From a bacterium (GTDB lineage: Bacteria; Chloroflexota; Dormibacteria; UBA8260; Bog-877): 24,021 nucleotides of DNA. The stretch lies in the NCBI GenBank assembly GCA_021817025.1, contig JAKAWF010000019.1, forward strand, positions 1-24,021, read 5' to 3'. Both the position numbers and the translations under genes were made by a program. Shown here piece after piece: positions 9,078-15,730 of this stretch; position 1 is the first letter of the stretch, and each line of letters opens with the position of its first letter. The notes below the pieces were generated by a model. It searched no databases, was not told the DNA's origin, and saw only the letters and a program-made list of their open reading frames with translations.

Positions 9078-9491
9078 TCAGGACTGGTTGGCCAGGCCCA
9101 CCCGCAGGAGCAGGTGACTGCCGGAATCCAGCATCCAGGCCAGCGCCTCGGGCGTGGCCGCACCGGACAGTCGAAAGCGATCCACCAGGAGGTCTACATC
9201 TGCCCGGGCGCCCTGGGAATCCACCAGCTGAACCAGACCCTCCTGGCTGACCCTGCTTCCTGGGATGCGCAGCCGCACCCATGAGTCCTCCAGCCAGCGT
9301 TCGGCCTTGCGGCTGATCGCGGGGGTGAGCAGGTAGACGTGACCGGTGGGGGCGACCGCAAACCACATCCTGACCCTGCCCTCGCCGCCTCGGTCGCGGG
9401 AGCTGACCAGCAGCTCCTCTTCGCCCACCAGGTGGAGTAGGAACTCGGGGGGCAGCGGCCCGAGGAGGCGCTCCGCGTCAGCTCCCGTCAT
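9078..9491 (-). CDS. Probable FMN-binding split-barrel (pyridoxamine-phosphate-oxidase-like) protein
   Basis: A 137-residue protein. The middle part alternates as in PNPOx-like split barrels: a strand (ELLVSSRDRGGEGRVRMWFAVA), the next strand (GHVYLLTPAIS), then a basic helix and strand (SRKAERWLEDSWVRLRIPGS), which parallels the ...SRKVRNLRRDPRVTL pattern known from that fold. A C-terminal helical/strand part ends in LLLRVGLANQS. Cofactor-binding residues cannot be assigned securely, so this could be an F420- or FMN-type or a non-binding member. The frame is open upstream to 9974 but overlaps the GNAT gene; ATG at 9491 is the first reasonable start, without a clear SD. Divergent from the GNAT gene (132 nt apart). 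Confidence 0.65.
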   Translation of the reverse strand: MTGADAERLLGPLPPEFLLHLVGEEELLVSSRDRGGEGRVRMWFAVAPTGHVYLLTPAISRKAERWLEDSWVRLRIPGSRVSQEGLVQLVDSQGARADVDLLVDRFRLSGAATPEALAWMLDSGSHLLLRVGLANQS

Positions 9492-9611
9492 GCCCGATCT
9501 GCTGGGGTGAGGCGTGGATGGGAAGGTGGCGATGGTCCATGGTGGGCCCATCATGCCGTCCGGAGGACCTGCCTCGTCCGTGCCGGATCGCCGCGGCTGG
9601 CCCCGGCGCCA

Positions 9612-9617
9612 TACCAT
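9612..9617 (+). promoter_or_regulatory. -10 box for the GNAT gene (leaderless)
   Basis: TACCAT followed by 6 nt and the ATG at 9624. No SD is present. The -35 region is not recognisable. Confidence 0.5.
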
Positions 9618-9623
9618 CACGGG

Positions 9624-10022
9624 ATGGAGTTGGTTGCCTTCCAAGCCGAGCACCTGTCCGGGGTGATCGGGCTCTGCAGCGCCGAGGGCTGGACCTCCCT
9701 GCCGGGAGACCCTGAGCGCGCGCAAAGGGTGCTGGCCTGTCCCGGCGGCCGGACCGTGGTGGCCGTGGAGCGGGCCCAGGTCCTTGGTGTCTGCCAGGTC
9801 CTTTCGGACGGCGAACTGCAGGCCTACTGCTCCCTGTTGTTGGTGGCGGCAGGGTGCCGCCGCCAGGGCCTGGGGCGTTCGCTGCTGCTGGCCGCGCTGG
9901 CGCGCGCCGGAGGCGAGCGATTGGACCTGCTGGCGGCGCCGGACGCGCTCCACTTCTACCGCAGCCTTCGCCATCGGGAATGGAGCGGATTTCGCATCTA
10001 TCCGGAGCCAGCCAGCGCCTGA
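9624..10022 (+). CDS. GNAT-family N-acetyltransferase
   Basis: A 132-residue acetyl-CoA-dependent acetyltransferase. Acetyl-CoA-binding motif A is clear: a strand (ELQAYCSLLLVAAGCR) followed by the pyrophosphate loop RRQGLGRSLL (79-88, Q/RxxGxG/A). A later strand and helix (RLDLLAAPDALHFYRSLRH) form the usual motif B with the Tyr general-acid position in FYRSLR. The N-terminus (AEHLSGVIGLCSAEGW) resembles the first helix of small GNATs acting on small molecules or antibiotics. The substrate is unknown. An upstream in-frame start at 9507 is unlikely because the ATG at 9624 aligns with a -10 box at leaderless spacing and gives the normal family N-terminus. Its 3' end is 15 nt from the antisense tRNA-Asp. 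Confidence 0.88.
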   Translation: MELVAFQAEHLSGVIGLCSAEGWTSLPGDPERAQRVLACPGGRTVVAVERAQVLGVCQVLSDGELQAYCSLLLVAAGCRRQGLGRSLLLAALARAGGERLDLLAAPDALHFYRSLRHREWSGFRIYPEPASA

Positions 10023-10037
10023 GGAGGGCGGTCGGAG

Positions 10038-10115
10038 TGGCGACCCCGAGCGGATTCGAACCGCCGATCTCCACCTTGACAGGGTGGCGTGTTAGGCCAG
10101 CTACACCACGGGGCC
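10038..10115 (-). tRNA. tRNA-Asp (anticodon GUC)
   Basis: The minus strand forms acceptor GGCCCCG/CGGGGTC, anticodon stem CCACC/GGTGG with loop CTGTCAA (anticodon GUC), and a T arm with TTCGAAT. Discriminator G73 is followed by an encoded CCA at 10040-10038. G73 and GUC are the expected aspartate identity elements. Confidence 0.97.
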
Positions 10116-10150
10116 CGATGGCGATCCAGCGGCCTTGCGCCGGTCCGACC

Positions 10151-10166
10151 AGCCCCAATGGGGGCT
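10151..10166 (-). other. Small hairpin in the tRNA-Asp precursor leader
   Basis: AGCCCC-AATG-GGGGCT, a perfect 6-bp stem with a 4-nt loop, lies between the tRNA-Asp -10 box and the mature 5' end, so it would be in the pre-tRNA leader. There is no U-run, so it is not a typical terminator. Confidence 0.4.
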
Positions 10167-10171
10167 CGGCG

Positions 10172-10177
10172 ATTATA
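10172..10177 (-). promoter_or_regulatory. Consensus -10 box for tRNA-Asp
   Basis: A perfect TATAAT on the minus strand, 57-62 nt upstream of the tRNA-Asp 5' end. The hexamer 17 nt further upstream does not resemble TTGACA. Confidence 0.6.
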
Positions 10178-10234
10178 CGGCGGTTCCGCCCGGCACCGAG
10201 GTGGGAGAGCGGCGGCCATGCCCCTGGCGATCGG

Positions 10235-10240
10235 TAAGAT
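10235..10240 (+). promoter_or_regulatory. Possible -10 box for etfBA
   Basis: TAAGAT about 45 nt upstream of the etfB start, leaving a short leader that contains the GGGGGGAG SD. The -35 is not clear. Confidence 0.35.
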
Positions 10241-10285
10241 TGGGGTCCGGTTTGGGATGGTGGCTCTAAGGGGGGAGTTGGAATT

Positions 10286-11056
10286 TTGAAGATCGCGGTC
10301 TTCGTCAAGCAGGTGCCGGATCCTTCCGGGGCGAGCCGGCTCGACCCCGCCACCAATCTGCTCGTCCGCGAGGGGGTGGAGGTGGTGCTGGACCCGGGCG
10401 ACTCCTTTGGCATCGAGGCCGGCTTGCAGCTGGCCGAGGCCAGCCAGGGGGAGGTCGTGGTGATCTCCATGGGCGGGGAGCGTGCTCTGGAGGCAGTGCG
10501 CAAGGCGATGGCGATGGGCGCCGGCTCCGGGCTGCACATCTCCGACCAGAGACTGCGCGGGTCCGATGCCCTGGCTACGGCCCGGGTCCTGGCCGCAGCC
10601 GTGGCCAGGGTTGCCCCCGATCTGGTGGTGGCCGGCACCGAGTCCACCGACGGCTACACGGGGACGGTTCCCGCCGCTGTGGCGGAGCTGCTGGGCTGGC
10701 CCTGCCTCACTTTCGCCAAGCATCTGGAACTGAGCGGCCGCACGGTGCGGATTCAGCGTCAGACGCCGGGCGGGCACGACCTGGTGGAGGCCGAGTTGCC
10801 GGCGGTGGTGTCCGTTACCGGCGGCATCAACGAGCCTCGCTACCCAACCCTCAAGGGGATCATGGGCGCCAAGAGCAGGCCGCTCGAGCAGCTCACCGTC
10901 GAGGACCTCGGCCTCGACCCTGCGGCCTTGGTGCCCCACCAGCGAATCGCGGCGGTCGAGCCCGCACCGCAGCGGCAGGCTGGGCGGGTGGTCGAGGACG
11001 ACGGTTCCGCCGCCCGCCTGATCGCCGACTACCTAGCTGAGTTGAAGGTCATCTGA
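10286..11056 (+). CDS. etfB: Electron transfer flavoprotein beta subunit
   Basis: Small subunit of the FAD/AMP electron-transfer flavoprotein that accepts electrons from acyl-CoA and related dehydrogenases. The 256-residue protein begins MKIAVFVKQVPDP, typical of EtfB, has the DPGDSFGIEAGLQLAE helix and the AMP-binding/recognition region VVAGTESTDGYTGTVPAAVAELLGWP (about 112-137), and carries the EtfB signature segment VTGGINEPRYPTLKGIMGAKSRP (about 175-197), including the recognition-loop basic residues. Start is TTG at 10286 with an SD (GGGGGGAG) 8 nt upstream. It is separated from etfA by 1 nt, so the two are cotranslated. No bifurcating partner, acyl-CoA dehydrogenase or ETF-quinone oxidoreductase is in the window. 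Confidence 0.96.
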   Translation: MKIAVFVKQVPDPSGASRLDPATNLLVREGVEVVLDPGDSFGIEAGLQLAEASQGEVVVISMGGERALEAVRKAMAMGAGSGLHISDQRLRGSDALATARVLAAAVARVAPDLVVAGTESTDGYTGTVPAAVAELLGWPCLTFAKHLELSGRTVRIQRQTPGGHDLVEAELPAVVSVTGGINEPRYPTLKGIMGAKSRPLEQLTVEDLGLDPAALVPHQRIAAVEPAPQRQAGRVVEDDGSAARLIADYLAELKVI

Positions 11057-11057
11057 G

Positions 11058-12029
11058 ATGTCAAAGATCTGGGTTTACGTAGAACTGACCAACTCGGAGC
11101 CGGCGCCGGTCTCACTGGAGGTTCTCACCCGCGCCCGTGAGCTCGGGGGCGAGGTGGAAGTGGTGGTGTTGGATCCCGACGGGGCTGGCGTGATCGATAC
11201 CCTGGGTTCGTATGGGGCCGCCAGGGTCTACCTGGGCCTGGATCCCGCCTATCGTGAGCGCCTCGCTCAGCCGGCCGCAGCTGTGCTGGCGGGCCTGGTG
11301 GAGCAACACCATCCTGACCTGATCCTCTTCGGGGCCACCTATGACGGGCGTGACATATGCGCGCGGCTGAGCGCGCGCCTGGGGCTGACCGTGGTCGCGA
11401 ACGCTCTGGACGTGATCCCGCATGGAGATGGCTATGCCGCCGTCAGCTCGATATTCGGGGCCACCCAGAACGTCACCACGGATGTCTCGTCGCCCTCCCC
11501 CTGCATCCTGGTTCGGGCCAAGTCCTTTGTGGCAACTCCCGGGGGCGGAGCCACCCCCCAGGTGGTGGAGGTCGGCTTGCCGCCGGAGGCTCCCCGCGGA
11601 GCGCGCCGGTTGGAGTCAGTGGTGGCGCCCACCAGCGGACCCAAGCTGGAGGAGGCCAGGGTGATCGTGAGCGGGGGACGTGGCCTTCAGGACCCTGCCA
11701 ACTTCAAGCTCCTGGAGCGGCTCGCGGAGATCCTCAACGGGGCTGTGGGGGCCAGCCGGGCAGTTGTCGACGCCGGTTGGGTCCCCTACTCGCGTCAGGT
11801 GGGGCAGACCGGGAAGACGGTCAAGCCGGACGTTTACCTTGCCTGCGGCATCAGCGGTGCGATGCAGCACACCGTGGGTATGAAGGGAGCCAACCACATC
11901 ATCGCCATCAACAAGGACCGCGACGCCCCCATCTTCAAGCTCAGTGATCTCGGGGTGGTTGGGGACGTGCTCAAAGTCGTTCCAGCCCTGATCGCCGAAT
12001 TGGAAGGGCGCGGAGTGCCGGCGCCGTGA
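11058..12029 (+). CDS. etfA: Electron transfer flavoprotein alpha subunit
   Basis: Large ETF subunit that binds FAD. The 323-residue length is normal. The N-terminal domain (WVYVELTNSEPAPVSLEVLTRA) is followed by an EtfB-contact region with LILFGATYDGRDICARLSARLG. The C-terminal FAD domain has VSGGRGLQDPANFKLLERLAE (about 211-231), GASRAVVDAGWVPYSRQVGQTGKTVKPDVYLACGISGA (about 243-280) with the Arg, Gln-Thr-Gly-Lys and Gly-Ile-Ser-Gly-Ala contacts to FAD, and ANHIIAINKDRDAPIF (about 290-305). ATG at 11058 lies 1 nt after the etfB stop. The next gene (FHA protein) starts 32 nt later on the same strand and may be in the same transcript. Confidence 0.97.
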   Translation: MSKIWVYVELTNSEPAPVSLEVLTRARELGGEVEVVVLDPDGAGVIDTLGSYGAARVYLGLDPAYRERLAQPAAAVLAGLVEQHHPDLILFGATYDGRDICARLSARLGLTVVANALDVIPHGDGYAAVSSIFGATQNVTTDVSSPSPCILVRAKSFVATPGGGATPQVVEVGLPPEAPRGARRLESVVAPTSGPKLEEARVIVSGGRGLQDPANFKLLERLAEILNGAVGASRAVVDAGWVPYSRQVGQTGKTVKPDVYLACGISGAMQHTVGMKGANHIIAINKDRDAPIFKLSDLGVVGDVLKVVPALIAELEGRGVPAP

Positions 12030-12061
12030 GTCGCCCGCGGCGCCTGCCGTCGGAGCTCTGA

Positions 12062-13402
12062 ATGGCTGAGGGGGAGATGCTCGCCCTGCGTGCCGCCGAC
12101 GGGGCGACAGTGACCCTGGAGCGCTATCCGATCCTGCTCGGCCGCGCCGTTCCCGGGGGCGTGGTCCCCGACGTCGACGTCAGCCATCTGGACCCCAACG
12201 AGGCGGTCGACAACCGTCACTGCGAGCTGGCCCGGGACGAAGGCGGAGTAGAGGTGCATGACCTGGGGGGCGTGAGTGGCACCTGGGTGGATGGGCGCCG
12301 GCTGCCCCCGGGGGGCCGCGCACTGCTCAGGGTCGGTGGCAATCTCCGAGTCGCGGGGGTGTCCCTGGCACTGCTCTCGGCCCCAGGCCGGCCGGGGAGC
12401 TCTCCAGCTCCGTACTACGGGAGGCCCCCGGCAGATCCTGGCGCCGGGACCGGGGAGTGGCGGGAGTCAGCAGCCGGAGCTGGGGTTCCGCCTCCGCCGT
12501 CGGCGAGTTCTGTCCTCCCGCCGCCGGCGCCCGCTCTGGAAGCGCGGCGCTCAGGCCTCGATTTGACGGGGGCTCCTCCGCTGGCGCGGCCGGAGCTGGA
12601 AGATGGCGCCGAGGCCGTCCGCCTGGTGGCTGGGCTGCCCCTGCAGGTGCGCCGCCACGGTGTGTGGGCCTCCCGGGGCGAGCCGCTCACCCCCGGCGAG
12701 CTGGCGGAGGCGATTGCCACCGCCCGTCGCTCTCTGGGCCTGGAAGAGGAGACCCCCAGTGGTTGGGGGTATGCCGGTGACCTCGAGCTGGACTTCCTGG
12801 TTCCGCCGCTGGTGGAGCGGGCCTACTTGGCGGCTGCCGCCGGCGCCCCCGACCCGATTCCCGGCGCGCTGCTGGAGATGGGCGTGGAGCTGGTCTTGGG
12901 GGGCGGCATCCTACTGGTGGCGGCGCACCGTCCCGAACTCGCGCTGGCTTCTCTGGCCGCCCGGCTCCAGGGACCGAGCCGCAGACCTCGAGTCCTGAGC
13001 TACCAGGATCCGCGGGCCTGGGTGCCGCTGGGATGGCCGACTCTTGAAGGGGGTGCGTCGGGAGTTCTGGAGGACGCCCTGGACGCCGATCCGCTGTTCT
13101 TGGTACGGCCGCCCGCAGCCGTGCTGACGGCGCTCCTGAGCCGGCTTCCACGGCTTCTGGGGGGAACCGTCCTAGCCCTGGAGGCCGCCTCCATCGGGGC
13201 CGCTCTGGACGAGTGCGCGAGACTTCTGGATGACGGCTCGGTAGCCTCCGCTCCCACCATGGCCGCGCGCCGGGCCCACCTCGCGCCCACCCTGGACCTC
13301 ATCCTCACCCGCGGGTCGCGTGGTTGGCGGTTGCTGCGAGCCGAACCCGATGGGCCCGCCAGCCGGTGGGCCACGGTCGAGGCGACTCCGGCCACGGCGT
13401 GA
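12062..13402 (+). CDS. FHA-domain protein with a degenerate secretion-ATPase-like C-terminal domain
   Basis: A 446-residue protein. Residues about 10-105 form a forkhead-associated domain (YPILLGRA near 22-29, VDVSHLDPNEAVDNRHCEL, VHDLGGVSGTWVDGRRLPPG). It is not fully canonical: the usual SRxH is DNRH and the NGT position is SGT, so phosphothreonine binding may be altered. A Pro/Ala/Ser-rich linker (about 106-180) follows. The C-terminal half resembles the CpaF/PilT-type type II/IV secretion ATPase layout (LPLQVRRHGVWASRGEPLTPGEL; ALLEMGVELVLGGGILLVAAHRP; DADPLFLVRPPAAVLTALLSRL; GGTVLALEAASIGAALDECARLL), but no GxxGxGKT Walker A or Walker B motif is seen. An SD (GGAG) lies 6 nt upstream of ATG 12062. 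A regulatory or scaffold subunit is plausible. The ATPase assignment is inference. Confidence 0.7.
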   Translation: MAEGEMLALRAADGATVTLERYPILLGRAVPGGVVPDVDVSHLDPNEAVDNRHCELARDEGGVEVHDLGGVSGTWVDGRRLPPGGRALLRVGGNLRVAGVSLALLSAPGRPGSSPAPYYGRPPADPGAGTGEWRESAAGAGVPPPPSASSVLPPPAPALEARRSGLDLTGAPPLARPELEDGAEAVRLVAGLPLQVRRHGVWASRGEPLTPGELAEAIATARRSLGLEEETPSGWGYAGDLELDFLVPPLVERAYLAAAAGAPDPIPGALLEMGVELVLGGGILLVAAHRPELALASLAARLQGPSRRPRVLSYQDPRAWVPLGWPTLEGGASGVLEDALDADPLFLVRPPAAVLTALLSRLPRLLGGTVLALEAASIGAALDECARLLDDGSVASAPTMAARRAHLAPTLDLILTRGSRGWRLLRAEPDGPASRWATVEATPATA

Positions 13403-13844
13403 GTGCGATGGGCGGTTGGGTGCTCGGCGGTGGGTCAGGCAAGAGTCGACCAATCGCCGCCACCGCGAGGATTCCCGGAGGTCTTGTCAGCTCTGAACCC
13501 GTGACCGATGGGCCTCGGGGCTTGGGAATCCGGCTCGGGTCTCACGAGACCAGGCGTGACTTCAGGTCAATCTGTTCATCACTGTCGGCCTGGGTGGAAA
13601 CGGTCCGTGAACCCGGCCCCCGGTCGCGGACGGTCGCTGCGGGGCGGATCTCACCACGGGGTGTATGGAGGCCCCGCGTCGAGCGGCTGGTGCACGGGCG
13701 TCCGGAGTCGGCCCGCGAGCCCCGGCTCGCCCGAGTCGCACGAGCCCCGCTGGCAGCGTGGCCGGGCCGGCGCGCCTGGCTGGCGGGCCAGTTCCGGAGC
13801 CCGGTCTCACTCAGATCCGCGGGACGGCCCAGCTTGTCGCCGCC
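13403..13844. other. Intergenic stretch, no gene recognised
   Basis: About 440 nt between the FHA gene and the small membrane protein. Open frames on both strands have shadow-like composition (Arg/Pro/Gly-rich). A GGGSGKS in one plus frame (13429 on) recalls a P-loop but nothing else supports a protein. No tRNA, terminator or clear repeat was seen. It could hold promoters for the downstream genes or a structured RNA. Confidence 0.4.
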
Positions 13845-14012
13845 ATGAGCAAGTCGCTGCCGCCGCCAACCTCCGGGCCCTCGGTCGCCAGCTACATCGT
13901 CCTCTGCCTCTTCGTGGCGGTGGTGGTACTGCTGGTGGTCCTCTCCGTGGGAAGTTCGCTCACCGGGCCGGTGGAAGGCCTGCGGGTGGCTCTGGGGATG
14001 CGACCCACCTGA
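13845..14012 (+). CDS. 55-residue single-pass membrane protein, unknown function
   Basis: ATG 13845 encodes a short polar N-terminus (MSKSLPPPTSGPS), one strong hydrophobic segment of about 20 residues (residues 17-36, YIVLCLFVAVVVLLVVLSVG), and an amphipathic C-terminus (SSLTGPVEGLRVALGM). The layout faintly resembles Flp/Fap-type pilins (hydrophobic helix near the N-terminus and short tail), but there is no prepilin cleavage motif (G-x4-E) or EY pair. No clear SD or -10 box was seen. It lies between the FHA protein and the HNH gene. Confidence 0.5.
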   Translation: MSKSLPPPTSGPSVASYIVLCLFVAVVVLLVVLSVGSSLTGPVEGLRVALGMRPT

Positions 14013-14027
14013 GCCCGCGCCGAAGCG

Positions 14028-14033
14028 CACAAT
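14028..14033 (+). promoter_or_regulatory. Possible -10 box for the HNH gene (leaderless)
   Basis: CACAAT followed by 6 nt and ATG at 14040. A GGAG lies only 2 nt before the ATG, too close for normal SD use. Confidence 0.35.
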
Positions 14034-14039
14034 TGGAGC

Positions 14040-14624
14040 ATGCCGGTGCTGCTGCTGAACGCCTCCATGCAGCCCCTCAATGTCATCAGCCGGCGCCGCC
14101 TGGTGGTGCTGTTGACCAAGGAGCGGGTCGCCTTCTTCGACGATCGGGTGCGGGCGATAGTCGAGAGTGAGCTGGCCCATCGCCGGCTGGGGGAGGGGGT
14201 GATCGTGGTCCGGCTGCTGCGCAATGTGGTCATTCCGCGCCGTTTGCTGCGGGCCAACCGGCGCAACCTGCTGCTGCGGGACGACCACACCTGCCAGTAT
14301 TGCGGGCTCCGTGCGGCTGCCCCGGAGCTGACCATCGATCATGTGGTGCCGATCTCTCGCGGCGGAGCCGCCAAGACCTGGGAGAACCAGGTGGTGGCCT
14401 GCAAGCGCTGCAACGGCCGCAAGGCCAACCATCTACCCGCGGAGGTCCACCTCCACCTGGCTCGCTCACCCCGCCCGGTGGCTCACGAGTACGCCCACCT
14501 GCTCTTCCTGCGCTATCCGGAGGTGCGCAGCGCCTATGAGGACCTGGTGCGGTCGGTGCTACCGGAGGCCGCTCCCGCCCGCCTGGCCGGGCTGGGCATG
14601 CAGCCGCTCGCGACGGCTCAGTAG
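14040..14624 (+). CDS. HNH-family endonuclease
   Basis: A 194-residue protein with a small N-terminal domain typical of this HNH subfamily (MPVLLLNASMQPLNVISRRR), then the HNH module: a zinc-binding CxxC pair (Cys85, Cys88 in TCQYCGL), the catalytic DH (Asp100-His101 in TIDHVVPISRGG), the central Asn (WENQVVAC, Asn116), the second CxxC pair (Cys121, Cys124 in ACKRCN) and the final His/Asn-side residues (NGRKAN). It resembles the common bacterial single-domain HNH proteins that are chromosomal and not linked to restriction systems. No methylase or phage genes are adjacent. ATG at 14040 matches the conserved N-terminus. The end is 16 nt from the convergent RapZ-like gene. Confidence 0.92.
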   Translation: MPVLLLNASMQPLNVISRRRLVVLLTKERVAFFDDRVRAIVESELAHRRLGEGVIVVRLLRNVVIPRRLLRANRRNLLLRDDHTCQYCGLRAAAPELTIDHVVPISRGGAAKTWENQVVACKRCNGRKANHLPAEVHLHLARSPRPVAHEYAHLLFLRYPEVRSAYEDLVRSVLPEAAPARLAGLGMQPLATAQ

Positions 14625-14640
14625 GAGCCGACCACGGCTG

Positions 14641-15393
14641 TCAGTCCAGCGCCTGGGGAAGGCGCAGGGGCGGCCGCTCGAGATGGCGGGCGGCCGCTTG
14701 CCCGGACTGGTTGATGCGGTCCACCAGTTCACTCGCGATGGCCACCGAGCGGTGCTTGCCACCGGTGCAGCCCACCGCGACCCGCAGCACAGAGCGGCTC
14801 TGGGTCTGGTAGAGGGGCAGCAGATTCACCAGCATTGGCAGGAAGTTCTCAACTAGCTCCTGAGCTCCGGTCTGGGCCATCACGTGTCGCCTCACCACGG
14901 GATCGCTGCCGCTGAGATCTCGCATCTCGGGAATCCAGTAGGGGCTGTCCAGGAAGCGGGTGTCGACCACCCAGTCGGCCTCCGCCGGCAGCCCGTCCCG
15001 GTATGCGAATGTGAAGCAGTCCACTCGCACCAGCTCCCGCTCGCGCCAGTCGTCGAGCAGCTGCCGCAGATAGGCGCGACTGGTCTGATCCAAGCTCAGG
15101 AGCCGGCGGTGGGGCTGGCGCGTCGGCGGCTCGCAGCCGGGTCCACAGGGAGATCCCACCGCCACCAGCCAGTACCGGGTGTCCGCTCGGTCGAACTCGC
15201 GGACCCAGCCCTGCCCGATGCTCTCGCTGACGACGGCCAGCAGGTTGGGGAATTCCGGCAGCAGATGGCGGACCGTCTCGGTCGCGTCGTCGCCCGCCTC
15301 ATGGGGGTTGAGGAGGCGGTACCCGGTCTCCTCAGCGAGCACCTCGAGGTCCTCGCGAAACCTGTCCTCGCAAAAAATGACGGCTAGGGCCAT
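14641..15393 (-). CDS. RapZ/YvcJ-family protein lacking the P-loop
   Basis: The C-terminal half is clearly RapZ: DWVVDTRFLDSPYWIPEMRDLSG, then a region corresponding to YVLSQ (HVMAQTGAQELVENFL), and the phosphate-binding GCTGGKHRSVAIASELV (matching the family GCTGG+HRSV). The N-terminal half lines up in order with the RapZ kinase domain (an opening strand, a helix, then DQTSRAYLRQLL like the family DTS...LR..), but the Walker A GxSGxGKS is missing: the region reads VIFCEDRFREDL. RapZ/YvcJ bind nucleotides and (in E. coli) regulate glmS via an RNA adaptor. Start is uncertain: ATG 15393 (250 residues) aligns best with the first strand; GTG 15516 would give 291. It does not sit with yvcK/whiA as in many Gram-positives. 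Confidence 0.8.
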   Translation of the reverse strand: MALAVIFCEDRFREDLEVLAEETGYRLLNPHEAGDDATETVRHLLPEFPNLLAVVSESIGQGWVREFDRADTRYWLVAVGSPCGPGCEPPTRQPHRRLLSLDQTSRAYLRQLLDDWRERELVRVDCFTFAYRDGLPAEADWVVDTRFLDSPYWIPEMRDLSGSDPVVRRHVMAQTGAQELVENFLPMLVNLLPLYQTQSRSVLRVAVGCTGGKHRSVAIASELVDRINQSGQAAARHLERPPLRLPQALD

Positions 15394-15576
15394 GACGAAA
15401 CGCTCCAACTCGGCGGCACCGGCCGCCCACAACTGAGACCTGAGACCAGCCTCCCCGCAACCCTCAGTCCCAAACCACTCCATTGTGGCAGCCGGGGAGG
15501 CGGAATGGAAGCTCACGCGCCTTCTCTAAGGCCCAGCTCAGTTTCTTCCGGACCAGCTCACCGCCGGCGCTTCCGG

Positions 15577-15650
15577 TCGGCCCGGTGGGACTTGAACCCA
15601 CGACCTGAGCTTTATAAGAGCCCCGCTCTAACCAGCTGAGCTACGGGCCG
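15577..15650 (-). tRNA. tRNA-Ile (anticodon UAU)
   Basis: The minus strand folds into a complete class I tRNA: acceptor CGGCCCG/CGGGCCG, D stem GCTC/GAGC, anticodon stem GGGCT/AGCTC with loop CTTATAA (anticodon UAU), T arm GTGGG-TTCAAGT-CCCAC, and discriminator A. CCA is not encoded (CCG follows). UAU reads AUA (isoleucine). The C1-G72 pair is unusual for an isoleucine tRNA. Confidence 0.85.
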
Positions 15651-15658
15651 ATGCGCGA

Positions 15659-15664
15659 AGAATA
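15659..15664 (-). promoter_or_regulatory. -10 box for tRNA-Ile
   Basis: TATTCT on the minus strand, 8 nt upstream of the mature tRNA 5' end, so transcription would begin close to the tRNA itself. Confidence 0.4.
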
Positions 15665-15691
15665 AGGTCCACGGGCCAGGGTGGGGCGGGT

Positions 15692-15700
15692 TGCTACTGT
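15692..15700 (+). promoter_or_regulatory. Extended -10 box for the methyltransferase gene
   Basis: TGC-TACTGT, the same TGn-TAnnGT form as the M20 gene promoter. Transcription would start near 15707, giving a short leader that includes an AGGA (15717-15720) 10 nt before the putative CTG start at 15731. Confidence 0.4.
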
Positions 15701-15730
15701 CTTCCGGGGCATTTACAGGACACCGACCAA

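Noticed and set aside
12020..12044. GGCGCC...GGCGCC inverted repeat after etfA
   Set aside because: The 6-bp stem with a 13-nt loop is expected by chance in this GC-rich DNA, has no U-run, and the next gene is close, so I do not call a terminator.
13408..13848. Plus-strand frame with a P-loop-like GGGSGKS
   Set aside because: Only the short motif is suggestive; the remainder is Arg/Pro-rich with no Walker B or fold pattern, and no start signals support it.
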